Origin: Flavobacterium sp. 1355
GTDB taxonomy: Bacteria > Bacteroidota > Bacteroidia > Flavobacteriales > Flavobacteriaceae
Direction: 5' to 3'
DNA: 64,000 nt
Assembly (NCBI RefSeq): GCF_017833415.1
Contig: NZ_JAFICC010000008.1
Span: 186,001 to 250,000 of the forward strand
In this document: one piece after another, positions 49,552 to 60,445 of the stretch
How the letters are laid out: each line of letters begins with the position of its first letter
Numbering within the stretch: position 1 is the first letter of the stretch
The notes under the pieces: generated by a model
Told to the model about the DNA's origin: nothing
The model's input: only the letters and a program-made list of their open reading frames with translations
Database searches by the model: none
Program-made: the position numbers and the translations under genes

Positions 49552-52500
49552 TTATTTTACCCATTTGGATAAAGCCTCTTCTACAGTACCTCGAATAATA
49601 GGTTTTGAGATATAATCATTCATTCCGGCAGAAATACATTTGTTTCTTTCGTCTATTTCCGCGCCTGCCGTAACGGCAATAATCGGAATATTTTTGCCTG
49701 TCAGCGTATTTCTGATAGCTCTTGTTGCTTCATAACCATTCATGATTGGCATCTGAATATCCATAAAAACCAAATCAGGATTAATAGTTTCGATTTGGTT
49801 TACAGCTTCATAGCCATTTTCGCATTCATAAATTATGGTGTTGATATTAAGGTTTTTTAATATTGTCTTTAGCAAAAGCATGTTTACTTTATTATCTTCA
49901 ACTATTAAAATGCTTACTTTTTTCTGGCTGGAATAATAATCTAAATCGTATTCCTTACTTCTTGTTTTTGATACAATCTGATATTTTTCATTAATACTTT
50001 TATGACTGATGTTAAGATTGATATCAAAATAAAATGTGCTTCCGTGATCGATCTTGCTTTTTAACTGCAAACGGCTTTCCATTAAAGCCAATAATTGATT
50101 CGATATAGTAAGTCCTAAACCTGTGCCTCCAAATTTTCTGGTGGTAGAACTGTCTTCCTGAGAAAAAGCCTTGAAAATTTTCTTTTGGTTTTTCTCCAGA
50201 ATACCAATTCCAGTATCAATTACAGCAAAACGAATTACATAATTGTCTTCTGATTTTTTCTCTATTACAGAAACGTTTAATTTGATAGAACCTTCATTTG
50301 TAAACTTAATGGCATTTGATAAAAGGTTAATCAGAATCTGTTTTAAACGAACAATATCTGTCCAGATATATTTAGGAACATTTGGGTCTACGTTCAATTC
50401 CAATTGAAGGTTTTTTTGATTCGATTCATAAACAATTAAATCAAAGATCTGCCCCAGAATTTTCTGAATGTCATACAGATCTATAAAGAGCTCTAATTTT
50501 CCGGCTTCAATTTTAGAGAAATCAAGAATATCATTTATAATTTCTAATAAGGAATGAGCTGACTGATTGATCGTTGTCATATATTTTTCCTGAATTTCTC
50601 CAAGATTCGTTTTCATCAGTAAATGAGTAAATCCGATAATACCATTTAGCGGCGTACGAATTTCATGCGACATATTGGCCAGAAAATCAGATTTCGATTT
50701 ATTGGCAGCTTCCGCCAGTTCTTTGGCTTTTATCGCATCTTCACTTTCTTTTATTTTTGCGTGATTCCTGTTTCGCTCCAAAGTCGAGGAAATATTATTG
50801 GCAAGTGTCTGAAATATATAGATTTCGTCTTCTGTCCATTTTCGTTCCCGGGTACAATCGTCAAACCCTATAAAACCCGAAAAGTTATTATTGGAGTACA
50901 AAGGCAGGATCAGGATTGATTTGATTTCGTTGGTAACCAGTAAATTTTTGAAAAATGTGTCTTCAAGTTCCCGGGTTAGTGTACTAAAGACTTTTTTGTT
51001 TTGTGAATGCGTAATTATTTCTTTTAAATTATCTTCTGTAAACTGTTGTAATTTGGTAATTTGATGTTTTATTCCGTCTTTTGACCATTTGTGTTTCTGG
51101 CTGATGGTCTGGGTTTCAAAGTCTTTTTCGTAATAAAATATATGGTCTACATTTGAAGCTTCACCTATAATCTCATAAGTTTCCTCAAACATTTCTTTGG
51201 TACTTTTACTCATCAAGAACTTTTCGGTGCAAAGGGCCAGTGCCGAGAGTAATTCACTTTTCAGTTCCAGTTTTTTTTCAGCCTTAAGTCTCATTTGAGA
51301 CGAAATAGCAAGTGAGATAACGTCAGATATCGTTCTGGCATAATTTATATCTTCGTTGTCCCATTCTCTTTTTTCATCTGTGCTTTCAAAACAGGCAACA
51401 CCTGCTAACTGCCCGTTTAAGAAAATTGGGACATCAAGCATTGATTTTATTTTGTTTTTAGTGAAATATGCCTCTTTGAATTCTGATGTTTCTAATTTAT
51501 TAAACACATCAGGAGCATTTATAATAGCCTTATTTTTTAAGGTTTCAAAGTAAATTGGATAGGATTCTTTGTCCAGGATATTTTTGTCATTTAACGTTTG
51601 GTTATCTCTGCTGAATATATTTTTGCAGGTAATAATATCGTCAGTATACCTCCAGAAACTAACTCTGTTGGTTCGTGATACGGTTGCCGCTTCCTTAATG
51701 ATATAATCTATGACAGTTTTAAAATTACTGTAATTTCTAAAATCGGTTGTCGATAGTTTTTTGGTTGAATTATTATAGGCCTCAATTTTTTCCAGACGCC
51801 GTTTTTTCTCGTTTTCGATGTTTTTTATTTCGGTAATATCTCTCGCAATACCTGCAAAACCAATTGTTTGTCCCAGGTCATTCTTCCGGATTATTACCTT
51901 TTGCGAAACCCATAATTCTTCTCCGTTTCTCTTTAAAACCGGAATTTCGATCGTAGGATAATTTATTTCGTTTTGTTCTAAGTTTTCATAAAAATTAACA
52001 GCACTTTTGATGTAATCTTCATGAATAAAATTAGAGTAATGCTGCATTAAAACTTCCTCCTCAGAGTAGCCCAGAATAGAAAATCCGAATTCATTTACAA
52101 AGGTAAAATACCCGTCAACATTCATTTCAAAAATAATATCAGTTGCCGTCTGAATCAGGTTTTTATATTGATCCTGAACAATTATCTGTTCAGTAACATC
52201 CTGCCCAATACTGATAATCAGATCATCAGAAAATTTTTTGTCTTTCCATTGAATGTATTTGTATTCTCCGCTTTTACTTTTTAATTTCTGGATGTACAGC
52301 TTATCATCAATCTGTTTCTTGTTGTGGTTTTTCTTCACAAATTCCTTGTCTTCGGTAAGTTTCCAGAATTTCATAGCCATGACTTCTTCCGGCAGATAAC
52401 CCAAAACGGAAGTAATAGTTTCGCTGCAAAACAATATTTCTCCTTTTTGATTGGTTGCTATTGTTAGTGAATTTCCTTTATGGACAATTTCATTTGTAAA

Positions 52501-53238
52501 CCTGAAACTATCATTGCTATTCAGTAAAACAGCATATTTTACCTGATTGACAATAGAAATAAGGATAGAAAAATTGATTAATAAGATCGACGATTTTAAC
52601 GGAATTAAGTGAAAAACAACCGTTGAAATCAAAAAAGAAAAAGTTATTCCAACAAAAATCCAGTAAATTTTTATCGGTTTTAGAATATTATAAGAAAAGA
52701 AAAAGGAGATTAAAAATACAATAATCGGAACAACATCATTGGGAAGATAAATAATATTGCGGGCAATGTAACAGAAATAAATGAAGAAAAAGGCTATGAA
52801 TATTGTTTGAATCCGATCTCGCAGAAATTTTATTTTATCGGTTAGCAAATAACCTAATAAGACAGAAAATCCCATAGACAGATTTACAACCAGTAAACTT
52901 TTGGGCCTGATCTTAAAGATTTCGTTGATGATTTCCATCAGGATCATCGCAATTCCAAAAAACAAAATATAGAGCTGGTATTCTCTTCCGGCAGTATCAT
53001 CGTCTTTCTTCTTTTCGATGAAATAGCCAATTTTTGCCTTAATTCTAAAAAACTGATAAATCAGTAAACTAAGAAATCCAAACAGGGATAATCCTAAAAT
53101 GATGAGTTTAGGATTGTTATAAAAAATAATAATATCAGAGTTAAATACGAACCAGTTCAATCCGTTTGATTTCAGGACATTTCCAAAAATGGAAATTCCT
53201 GAAATCAATGAATTAAAACAACTATAGTTTTGTACCAT
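49552..53238 (-). CDS. Hybrid sensor histidine kinase with PAS and GAF domains
   Basis: 1228 residues: about seven N-terminal membrane segments (about 35-260), two PAS domains (about 265-350, [20 protein letters not shown]; about 365-480), two GAF-like regions (about 500-640 and 670-815), HisKA with phosphoacceptor His858 in [15 protein letters not shown], HATPase ([30 protein letters not shown]), and a C-terminal receiver domain with phosphoacceptor Asp1160 in [18 protein letters not shown]. The regulator partner is not adjacent, so output may go through a phosphorelay elsewhere. Signal unknown. Confidence 0.93.
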   Translation of the reverse strand: MVQNYSCFNSLISGISIFGNVLKSNGLNWFVFNSDIIIFYNNPKLIILGLSLFGFLSLLIYQFFRIKAKIGYFIEKKKDDDTAGREYQLYILFFGIAMILMEIINEIFKIRPKSLLVVNLSMGFSVLLGYLLTDKIKFLRDRIQTIFIAFFFIYFCYIARNIIYLPNDVVPIIVFLISFFFSYNILKPIKIYWIFVGITFSFLISTVVFHLIPLKSSILLINFSILISIVNQVKYAVLLNSNDSFRFTNEIVHKGNSLTIATNQKGEILFCSETITSVLGYLPEEVMAMKFWKLTEDKEFVKKNHNKKQIDDKLYIQKLKSKSGEYKYIQWKDKKFSDDLIISIGQDVTEQIIVQDQYKNLIQTATDIIFEMNVDGYFTFVNEFGFSILGYSEEEVLMQHYSNFIHEDYIKSAVNFYENLEQNEINYPTIEIPVLKRNGEELWVSQKVIIRKNDLGQTIGFAGIARDITEIKNIENEKKRRLEKIEAYNNSTKKLSTTDFRNYSNFKTVIDYIIKEAATVSRTNRVSFWRYTDDIITCKNIFSRDNQTLNDKNILDKESYPIYFETLKNKAIINAPDVFNKLETSEFKEAYFTKNKIKSMLDVPIFLNGQLAGVACFESTDEKREWDNEDINYARTISDVISLAISSQMRLKAEKKLELKSELLSALALCTEKFLMSKSTKEMFEETYEIIGEASNVDHIFYYEKDFETQTISQKHKWSKDGIKHQITKLQQFTEDNLKEIITHSQNKKVFSTLTRELEDTFFKNLLVTNEIKSILILPLYSNNNFSGFIGFDDCTRERKWTEDEIYIFQTLANNISSTLERNRNHAKIKESEDAIKAKELAEAANKSKSDFLANMSHEIRTPLNGIIGFTHLLMKTNLGEIQEKYMTTINQSAHSLLEIINDILDFSKIEAGKLELFIDLYDIQKILGQIFDLIVYESNQKNLQLELNVDPNVPKYIWTDIVRLKQILINLLSNAIKFTNEGSIKLNVSVIEKKSEDNYVIRFAVIDTGIGILEKNQKKIFKAFSQEDSSTTRKFGGTGLGLTISNQLLALMESRLQLKSKIDHGSTFYFDINLNISHKSINEKYQIVSKTRSKEYDLDYYSSQKKVSILIVEDNKVNMLLLKTILKNLNINTIIYECENGYEAVNQIETINPDLVFMDIQMPIMNGYEATRAIRNTLTGKNIPIIAVTAGAEIDERNKCISAGMNDYISKPIIRGTVEEALSKWVK

Positions 53239-53329
53239 AGTATCTGGTTATGTTTGTTAAGTAAATAGCTTGTGAATTTCTAAATACAGATTTGGTTAGG
53301 TTCTTGTTGATTATTTAGAAATTTATAAA

Positions 53330-54121
53330 TTACTCAAAATCCGACTGACCAATAGAATCAATAGAATCTTCGTCATTAATATTAAATATGGCGCTATAAA
53401 TAGCGTATTTTACAGAATAAGTTATCGGAATAGTAAACACAACTCCAATACAACAGCCGATAAGCCCAACAGTAGAGGCCAGTCCTGCAACGATAAAAAG
53501 AAGCGCAATTACCAAAGGCTGTTTGATTACTACAATGGCACTTGATTTTATAGCGTCGATAGCGTTTAAATCTCCAAAAATGATTAATGGTATTGTCAAT
53601 GAGGTGAAGAACGTTATGATAAAAGTTATAAAAGCATCAATAACAGGAATTCCCAAATAACTAAATACTACAGATATTACACCACCGGTTAGTGAGATTA
53701 ATAATGTTGAGATAAAAAGCGGAGCAAAATGACGGGAATTATAGTAGCTAAAAATCGTTGAAACGTTAAATTCCTGATCCTTATCAGCGCAATCTGCCAT
53801 TTTAAGAAAACCGGCTGTAAAAGGACTTAAAAGCGCAGCTACAAAAGTTATAACCAGAGTATAAATAATTAATACGGCACCGGCAGGTTGTTCATTTTGA
53901 AGACTTTTAAAGTATTCTTCAGTAAAATGTTCAACCCCATATAATGCAACAAAAACTCCTCCACCAAGAAAAATCGCTATAATTGCGAATACCAATAATA
54001 TCAATCCTGCATAAAGTGCGATTTTTTTGTAGTTTTCAAAAGCATGGTTAAAAACGTTTGAAAAATCTAAAGTATAGCCATTTTTCCTAATGTCTTCGAT
54101 TTGGTCTAGTGTAGATTTCAT
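53330..54121 (-). CDS. Multi-pass membrane protein
   Basis: 263 residues with about six membrane segments (for example IALYAGLILLVFAIIAIFLGGGVFVALYG, AVLIIYTLVITFVAALLSPFTAGFL, APLFISTLLISLTGGVISVVFSYLGIPV). Resembles the membrane-domain proteins of the GDPD/YciC-like type found in Bacteroidota. The N-terminal 30 residues and acidic C terminus (INDEDSIDSIGQSDFE) are cytoplasmic. Function unknown. Upstream gap to the kinase gene is 91 bp, so co-transcription is possible. Confidence 0.75.
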   Translation of the reverse strand: MKSTLDQIEDIRKNGYTLDFSNVFNHAFENYKKIALYAGLILLVFAIIAIFLGGGVFVALYGVEHFTEEYFKSLQNEQPAGAVLIIYTLVITFVAALLSPFTAGFLKMADCADKDQEFNVSTIFSYYNSRHFAPLFISTLLISLTGGVISVVFSYLGIPVIDAFITFIITFFTSLTIPLIIFGDLNAIDAIKSSAIVVIKQPLVIALLFIVAGLASTVGLIGCCIGVVFTIPITYSVKYAIYSAIFNINDEDSIDSIGQSDFE

Positions 54122-54237
54122 TTTTTAAGTAAAGTTGTTTTATAATCTTTTTTTAAATATTATTCAGACGTAAATATAATATTTTTAATCAATTCCGTAT
54201 AAAAATCGACGAAACATTACGAAATTGTTTTGAGAAG

Positions 54238-55566
54238 CTAAATCCAGTCTAATAAGCGTTTTATGGAAGCTAATTTGTCCTTGTAAGGTGCATAACGCAT
54301 AGGGAGATCCAACCAGTTTCCTTTTTTGACAACTCCTTTGTGATGAGAAAAAATATCAAAGCTCAGTTTGCCGTGATAAGCACCGATTCCGCTTTGGCCA
54401 ACACCGCCAAAAGGCAGTCTTTTATTAGAAAAATGTACAACAGTATCATTAATACAGCCACCTCCAAAAGAGTAAGCTGAAATTAATTTGTTTGTAAAAC
54501 TTTTATTTTCACTAAAAATATAAAATGCAAGAGGTTTCTCATATCTGGTAACCACATTTTCTATTTCAGTTTCAGTCTCATAAGTCAGGATTGGCAAAAT
54601 TGGTCCAAAAATTTCTTCTTTCATAACAGGACTGTCCAGATTGGGTTCTTCTATGAGAGTAGGAGCTATATATAATTTGTTTGCGTCAGTTTCTCCGCCA
54701 AAAATTACTCTTTCAGGATCAATCATGCTCACTAACCGCAACCAGTTTTTTGTATTTATGATTCGGGCAAAATCAGGTGATTTTTCCATTTTGTTGCCGT
54801 AAGCTTTTGTGATTTCTTCCATCATAAAAGAGATGAAATTGATTTTCATGTTTTTCTGAATCAGAATATAATCGGGGGCAATACAGGTTTGGCCTGCATT
54901 GATAAATTTTCCCCAGACAATTCTTTTGGCAGCGAGTTTTAAATCAGCAGATTCATCAATAATACAAGGGTTTTTTCCGCCAAGTTCAAGTGTAACAGGC
55001 GTTAGGTTTTCCGCAGCGGCTTTGGCTACAATTTTACCAACTGCAATGCTTCCTGTAAAGAAAATATAATCCCAGCGCTGTGACAAAAGCTGAGTTGAAA
55101 CTTCAAGACCGCCTTCTACAACCTCGACATGATTTACGTGAAAGGTTTTTTGGATAATTTTCGCAATGACGGCAGAAGTATGCGGAGTAAGCTCTGATGG
55201 TTTTAACACTACTCTGTTTCCTGCAGCAACAGCAGATATAAGCGGGCATAACGCAAGTTGAAACGGATAATTCCAGGGAGAAATAACCAAAACCTTGCCG
55301 TAAGGCTCTTTGTAAATATAATCAGTAGAAGGGAAATTGAGCAGAGAAGGAAGAACGCGTTTTGGCTTAGACCATTTTTTAATGTTTTTTATAGTGTCTT
55401 TCAGTTCTGAAATGACATAATTTGTTTCTGTTAGTACAGCTTCGAATTCAGGTTTTTTAAAATCATCGTACAAAGCTTTTACAATTAAATCTTCGCTTTT
55501 CTGAATGTTATACAATAACTTTTTTAGCGTTTCTCTTCTGTATCCGATATCGTTTTTGTAGTCCAT
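54238..55566 (-). CDS. NAD(P)-dependent aldehyde dehydrogenase, short class-3 type
   Basis: 442 residues, shorter than standard ~480-residue ALDHs, matching the class 3 (fatty aldehyde dehydrogenase-like) type. Seen: SPWNYPFQLALCPLISAVAAGNRVVLKPSE, FTGSIAVGK, the catalytic Glu in TLELGGKNPCII and catalytic Cys in NAGQTCIAPDYI, EEIFGPILPI and the C-terminal PYK-like end. It oxidises long-chain or aromatic aldehydes. Free-standing gene. Confidence 0.93.
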   Translation of the reverse strand: MDYKNDIGYRRETLKKLLYNIQKSEDLIVKALYDDFKKPEFEAVLTETNYVISELKDTIKNIKKWSKPKRVLPSLLNFPSTDYIYKEPYGKVLVISPWNYPFQLALCPLISAVAAGNRVVLKPSELTPHTSAVIAKIIQKTFHVNHVEVVEGGLEVSTQLLSQRWDYIFFTGSIAVGKIVAKAAAENLTPVTLELGGKNPCIIDESADLKLAAKRIVWGKFINAGQTCIAPDYILIQKNMKINFISFMMEEITKAYGNKMEKSPDFARIINTKNWLRLVSMIDPERVIFGGETDANKLYIAPTLIEEPNLDSPVMKEEIFGPILPILTYETETEIENVVTRYEKPLAFYIFSENKSFTNKLISAYSFGGGCINDTVVHFSNKRLPFGGVGQSGIGAYHGKLSFDIFSHHKGVVKKGNWLDLPMRYAPYKDKLASIKRLLDWI

Positions 55567-55642
55567 TTTATGATTAACTTGAATTTTTGCCTATGCAAGT
55601 TAATTTATAAAATTTAAAAAATTAAGAATTATATCATAAAAA

Positions 55643-56332
55643 TCAAAGCGCGTTCCAGATTGTTTCGTCCGGAACAGGAGCAATAATGGTCATGCTTTCC
55701 TTTGAAACGGGATGTACAAAAACTAATTTTCTGGCATGAAGATGAATTCCTCCGTCGGGATTGCTTCGGTCAAAACCGTATTTTAAATCTCCTTTTATCG
55801 GAGATCCAATTGCAGCCAGCTGGGCACGAATCTGATGATGACGGCCGGTATGAAGATTAATTTCCAGCGCTACATAATTCTGTAATTCCTTAAAAACAGT
55901 ATAATCCAAACTGGCAACTTTACTATCGGGAACTTCTTTTAAATGAGCTTTTGAAGTATTGTTCTTTTCGTTTCTTTTTAAAAAATGAACCAATTTGGCA
56001 CTTTTCTCTGCGGGTTTATTTTTAACAACCGCCCAATAGGTTTTTTGCGTTTCACGGTTACTGAACATTTCGTTCATTCGCGATAAGGCTTTGCTGGTTC
56101 TGGCAAAAACAACAATTCCGGTTGTGGGTCTGTCCAAACGATGAATTACACCCAGAAAAACATCTCCGGGTTTGTTGTATTTATCTTTAATGTATTCTTT
56201 TACAATGTCAGATAAAGGTTTGTCACCGGTTTTATCACCCTGAACGATATCTCCAACGCGTTTATTTACTACGATTATGTGATTGTCTTCGTGTAATACC
56301 TGGAGATTGTTTTTATCTGAAATAATTTTCAT
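55643..56332 (-). CDS. RluA-family RNA pseudouridine synthase
   Basis: 229 residues, RluA/RluC/RluD family: VNKRVGDIVQGDKTGDKPL, catalytic Asp in HRLDRPTTGIVVFARTSKAL, and the LHTGRHHQIRAQLAAIGSPIKGDLKYG region. The S4 domain seen in RluD is missing; this short form is common in Bacteroidota. It modifies uridines in rRNA or tRNA; the target site cannot be told from the sequence. Confidence 0.92.
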   Translation of the reverse strand: MKIISDKNNLQVLHEDNHIIVVNKRVGDIVQGDKTGDKPLSDIVKEYIKDKYNKPGDVFLGVIHRLDRPTTGIVVFARTSKALSRMNEMFSNRETQKTYWAVVKNKPAEKSAKLVHFLKRNEKNNTSKAHLKEVPDSKVASLDYTVFKELQNYVALEINLHTGRHHQIRAQLAAIGSPIKGDLKYGFDRSNPDGGIHLHARKLVFVHPVSKESMTIIAPVPDETIWNAL

Positions 56333-56400
56333 TGGAAAAGTATGCGGATTTTAGATTGATTATAAGTTAGGGCTAAAGCCTTGTAGATGAACTAAAAAAA

Positions 56401-56425
56401 AGCCCTCCGGCCAAAGCCGAAGGCT
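56401..56425 (-). terminator. panB terminator
   Basis: Near-perfect stem AGCC-CTCCGGC / GCCGAAGGCT with CAAA loop; on the minus transcript it ends in a T-run of seven. Confidence 0.85.
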
Positions 56426-56521
56426 ATTTAATTTAAACCTTTGTACCTATGTTGCTTTCAACCTTATACCTAAAAAAAACCTTAGAATCTTAGAGCCTTA
56501 GCAACTTAGAACCTTAAAAGA

Positions 56522-57340
56522 TTAATATTGTTCTTTTTCACTAGGAAAATCACTCGATTTGACATCAGCAGCATACTGACCAATTGCTTTAGTCATTTCT
56601 TCGTATAAATTTAAATAACGACGTAAAAAACGAGGACTGAATTCATTGTTCATTCCCAACATATCATGAATAACCAAAACCTGTCCGTCGACACCGCCGC
56701 CGGCTCCGATTCCGATAACAGGGATCGAAATACTTTTGGCAACTTGTTCTGCTAAATGAGCAGGTATTTTTTCTAAAACAACTCCAAAACAGCCAATTTT
56801 TTCAAGCATTTTGGCATCTTCAATTAGTTTTTCTGCTTCCTGTTCTTCTTTGGCACGAACGCTGTACGTACCGAATTTATATATTGATTGTGGCGTTAAA
56901 CCCAAGTGTCCCATAACAGGAATTCCTGCGTTTAATATTTTTCTGATAGATTCCTTAATTTCTTTTCCGCCTTCTAATTTTACTGCGTGTCCGCCGCTTT
57001 CCTTCATAATTCTTATAGACGAACGCAAAGCCTCTTTAGGGTCTGACTGATAACTTCCGAAAGGTAAATCAACTACAACCAAAGCTCTTTCAACAGCACG
57101 TACCACAGATGAAGCATGATAAATCATTTGGTCTAAAGTAATAGGCAAAGTCGTTTCGTGACCTGCCATAACATTTGAAGCAGAATCACCGACCAGAATC
57201 ACATCAACTCCTGCGGTATCAACAATTTTGGCCATTGTATAATCATAAGCGGTAAGCATAGAGATTTTTTCTCCATTGCTTTTCATTTCGATTAATGACT
57301 TTGTTGTGATTCTTTTATAATCTTTTTTTGCTACTGACAT
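56522..57340 (-). CDS. panB: 3-methyl-2-oxobutanoate hydroxymethyltransferase
   Basis: 272 residues, full length. Motifs of Pan[32 protein letters not shown] (metal and substrate Asp), [55 protein letters not shown]. It makes ketopantoate for pantothenate/CoA synthesis, using methylene-tetrahydrofolate and 2-oxoisovalerate. Single gene. Confidence 0.95.
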   Translation of the reverse strand: MSVAKKDYKRITTKSLIEMKSNGEKISMLTAYDYTMAKIVDTAGVDVILVGDSASNVMAGHETTLPITLDQMIYHASSVVRAVERALVVVDLPFGSYQSDPKEALRSSIRIMKESGGHAVKLEGGKEIKESIRKILNAGIPVMGHLGLTPQSIYKFGTYSVRAKEEQEAEKLIEDAKMLEKIGCFGVVLEKIPAHLAEQVAKSISIPVIGIGAGGGVDGQVLVIHDMLGMNNEFSPRFLRRYLNLYEEMTKAIGQYAADVKSSDFPSEKEQY

Positions 57341-57390
57341 TTTATTTTTTTTTGATATTGTAAAAGTATTGAATAATTATAGATTGGGAA

Positions 57391-58587
57391 TCAGCAGTAA
57401 AAGAATATTTCGACAGAAAAGAGCTTTCCGTCTTTGAATTCTATTCTAAACTGGCTGTCTTCCATAAGGATAGAATAATTATGTGGTGATTTTATCGAAG
57501 CTTCAATATAAGTACCGTATTTTTCAATGAAAGCTTTTTCAGACAACGTATGGTCTAAAACTGTATTCGGATTTAGTAGAAATTTATTGTTTTCATTGAT
57601 ATAAATTTTTACAATTTCGGCCTGATTTTTATTTTCATCTACAGAAGACTCCAAATCAGGATAATAATAAAATAAATCACTTAAATAAATTCCGCATTCA
57701 TCGCCAATGCTGACTTTTTTGGTTGGTTCGCCAAACACTTTCAGCAAATCTTTTTGAGAAAGATATAATGATTTGGTTTTTGTACCTTTTAAACTAAACT
57801 CGGCTTTTTTTACAAAAGCAATAATTTGTTCCGGTAGTTTATGTTTGGCCAAACCTTTGGTTATCGCAATATTCAGTTCAGTTTCGGCAATTAATTTGGG
57901 ATCATTTAATTGTTTGACAACTTCGTAATATCTTTGATAAGCGTGATCAAATTTTGAATATTCGCTGTTCCATGCCAATTCTACAAGTCTTTCGCTTATT
58001 GTTTTGCGTTCTGTAAGTGCATTGGGGTCTAATTTATCAAAATCTTTAAGTAAGGTTTCAAAATCAGGTCTTGGCCCGATAAATTTACGTAAAGTGTATT
58101 TTGTATATTCTTCATCAAAGTTTCCATTTATATTAACCCATTCCTCCTGGTTTAGAGGAACATAATTTATCGAAACAGGATCTCCTGCAAACAAGGTTTC
58201 CCTGATTTTGGCATTTTTATCGGGTAATGCCCTGGCTTTTAAACTAGCAACTAAAACAAAAAGATGATTTCCTCCATAATAATGATCCCCGCCTTCGAGT
58301 ATTGGGTTTTCAGGATCTTTTACTTTAACATCCTTAGCGTTTAATCTTGTTGCAACAAATTTGTCCTGAATAAATCCTTCATTAAAGTTATCGGCCTTTA
58401 CTTTATACCAGCCATTTTTACTCTCGGACAATAATCTAACTTCTGCACCATATTTAAAATAACCCAGAAAATCTGAAGATGAATTTGGCGAAGTATAAAG
58501 TCTCGTGTCTGAATTAAGAAAATAACGTTCCTGAGAATGCAATAAAACCGAGCAGAACAAGGCAATAAAAAAGTAGAGTTTTTTCAT
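57391..58587 (-). CDS. Exported SH3-domain protein of unknown function
   Basis: 398 residues from the ATG at 58587 (MKKLYFFIALFCSVLLHSQ), which gives a signal peptide; an upstream ATG eight codons earlier is less likely. Bacterial SH3-like domain at about 20-75 (RLYTSPNSSSDFLGYFKYGAEVRLLSESKNGWYKVKAD), a second SH3-like repeat (about 90-150, LKARALPDKNAKIRETLFAGDPVSINYVPLN), then a helical/TPR-like and beta-rich C terminus. Cysteines are rare. Probably periplasmic or outer-membrane facing; role unknown. Confidence 0.75.
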   Translation of the reverse strand: MKKLYFFIALFCSVLLHSQERYFLNSDTRLYTSPNSSSDFLGYFKYGAEVRLLSESKNGWYKVKADNFNEGFIQDKFVATRLNAKDVKVKDPENPILEGGDHYYGGNHLFVLVASLKARALPDKNAKIRETLFAGDPVSINYVPLNQEEWVNINGNFDEEYTKYTLRKFIGPRPDFETLLKDFDKLDPNALTERKTISERLVELAWNSEYSKFDHAYQRYYEVVKQLNDPKLIAETELNIAITKGLAKHKLPEQIIAFVKKAEFSLKGTKTKSLYLSQKDLLKVFGEPTKKVSIGDECGIYLSDLFYYYPDLESSVDENKNQAEIVKIYINENNKFLLNPNTVLDHTLSEKAFIEKYGTYIEASIKSPHNYSILMEDSQFRIEFKDGKLFSVEIFFYC

Positions 58588-58603
58588 TAAGAAGATTTTG
58601 TTT

Positions 58604-58688
58604 TTTGCCACGAATTACACGAATTGCATTAATTTTTATAGCATTGAGAAAAAATTAATTCGTGAAAATTAGTGTGATTCGTGGCAAA
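58604..58688. repeat. Palindromic element GCCACGAATTACAC...GTGTGATTCGTGGC
   Basis: Arms 58604-58620 (TTTGCCACGAATTACAC) and 58672-58688 match at 16 of 17 positions. The same end style (GCCAC...GTGGC) as the 95-bp tandem units at 45177. Between the SH3 protein and sdaA. Confidence 0.8.
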
Positions 58689-58697
58689 CGAATATGT

Positions 58698-60125
58698 TTA
58701 GCAATCGGCCATGTTTACCGCAATAGCAAGTCCGCCTTCTGAGGTTTCCTTGTATTTTGAATTCATGTCTTTTGCCGTTTGCCACATCGTATTAATTACT
58801 TTGTCCAAAGGCACTTTTGCATTTTTAGAATCTGTTTCCAAAGCCAGTTCGGCTGCATTTATTGCTTTTATGGCACCCATCGTATTTCTTTCGATACATG
58901 GTATCTGAACCAAACCGCCAATGGGGTCACAAGTTAAACCAAGATGATGTTCCATAGCAATTTCGGCAGCCATTAAAACCTGAGCCGGGCTTCCGCCCAT
59001 TAATTCGCAAAGTGCTGCGGCAGCCATTGATGACGAAACGCCAATTTCGGCCTGACAGCCGCCCATCGCTGCAGAAATTGTAGATCCTTTTTTAAAGATA
59101 CTTCCGATTTCTCCGGCTACCATCAGGAATTGTTTGATTTCTTTTTCGCCGGCATTATGGTTTTCTATGACCAGATAATACATCAAAACAGCCGGGATTA
59201 CGCCGGCACTTCCGTTGGTAGGTGCCGTAACAACACGGCCAAGAGATGCATTTACTTCATTCACGGCAAGTGCAAAACAACTTACCCATTTTAGGATCTG
59301 GCGAAATTTTACCTCTGTTTTTCTGATTTCTTCAAGCCAGGTTTGTGGAGAATTATAATTTGATAAACCAATTAAGTTTTGATGCATGTCAAAAGCTCTT
59401 CTGCGTACGTTTAAGCCACCGGGAAGAATTCCTTCAGAATGGCAGCCAATGTACATGCATTCGAGCATTGTATTCCAAATACGCATCAGCTCTGAATGAA
59501 TTTCTGCTTCTGGGCGCATTGATTTTTCGTTTTCATAGACGATTTCAGAAATCATTTTGTTTTCTGAAACGGTGTAATTTAAAAGTTCTACCGCGTTCTG
59601 AATCGGAAAAGGAAATGCACATTTTATTTCTTCTTTTATTTTGGCATTTGTACGCTCTTCTTTTACTACAAAACCTCCGCCTATAGAATAAAAAGTAGAT
59701 TCATATTCAGAATTATCAGCTTTATAAGCAGTAAATTTTAATCCGTTGGCGTGAAACGGAAGAAAGTCTTTATTGAAAACGATGTCCTGAAGAAAATAAA
59801 ACGGAATTGTAAGCTGATTACCCAGATTGATCTCGTTTTTGGTTTCAATGTTTTTGATGATTCCGGCAATATTTTCAACCGGAATATATTCCGGATCCTG
59901 CCCGCTTAAACCCAGCATTACTGCTAAGTCTGTTGCATGACCTTTGCCGGTCAGAGAAAGTGATCCGTATAAATCTACTTTTACTCTTGTGACCTGCTCT
60001 AAAATAGCTTCATTTTTCAACTCTTCCAAAAATCGTTCCGCAGCACGCCACGGCCCAAGAGTGTGCGAACTTGAAGGCCCAACACCAATTTTAAGCATAT
60101 CAAAAACAGAGATACATTCTTCCAT
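58698..60125 (-). CDS. sdaA: L-serine ammonia-lyase, iron-sulfur type
   Basis: 475 residues, single-chain SdaA: N-terminal beta domain ([30 protein letters not shown]) and C-terminal alpha domain ([84 protein letters not shown]). The cysteines in GGCQ, TCDP and IPCI are the expected ligands of the [4Fe-4S] cluster, which dehydrates serine to pyruvate and ammonia. Monocistronic. Confidence 0.95.
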   Translation of the reverse strand: MEECISVFDMLKIGVGPSSSHTLGPWRAAERFLEELKNEAILEQVTRVKVDLYGSLSLTGKGHATDLAVMLGLSGQDPEYIPVENIAGIIKNIETKNEINLGNQLTIPFYFLQDIVFNKDFLPFHANGLKFTAYKADNSEYESTFYSIGGGFVVKEERTNAKIKEEIKCAFPFPIQNAVELLNYTVSENKMISEIVYENEKSMRPEAEIHSELMRIWNTMLECMYIGCHSEGILPGGLNVRRRAFDMHQNLIGLSNYNSPQTWLEEIRKTEVKFRQILKWVSCFALAVNEVNASLGRVVTAPTNGSAGVIPAVLMYYLVIENHNAGEKEIKQFLMVAGEIGSIFKKGSTISAAMGGCQAEIGVSSSMAAAALCELMGGSPAQVLMAAEIAMEHHLGLTCDPIGGLVQIPCIERNTMGAIKAINAAELALETDSKNAKVPLDKVINTMWQTAKDMNSKYKETSEGGLAIAVNMADC

Positions 60126-60445
60126 TGTTCAATTTTTATAAAGACAAAGATAATTGAATAATGCAAAGAAGTTTTGTTTTCATTTGTTAATGTTGCGGTT
60201 TTGTTAAAAAAGATATTAAATTTTAGTAATTTGGCAATGAAATAAATTTAAATGCTTAATATAGGGCTTTCGTAAAGAGTTCGAGCTTTTTTTCGGTATT
60301 TTTGCAAGGAACAAAACACTAAAGAATTTGATTTTTTTAAATCCTTTTAAGGAAATCAGTAAACTAAAACTTCTGCGATTTCATTTTAATTAATGCGTCT
60401 TTTACGAAAAAAATTAAAATACCACAAAGAAGATAAAATTACACT
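60126..60445. other. Divergent intergenic region between sdaA and the antiporter gene
   Basis: 320 bases, AT-rich. A TATTTTTG -7 element at 60297-60304 points to the antiporter, giving a leader of about 135 nt with a CCTTTTAAGG palindrome (60343-60352). No riboswitch recognised. Confidence 0.5.
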
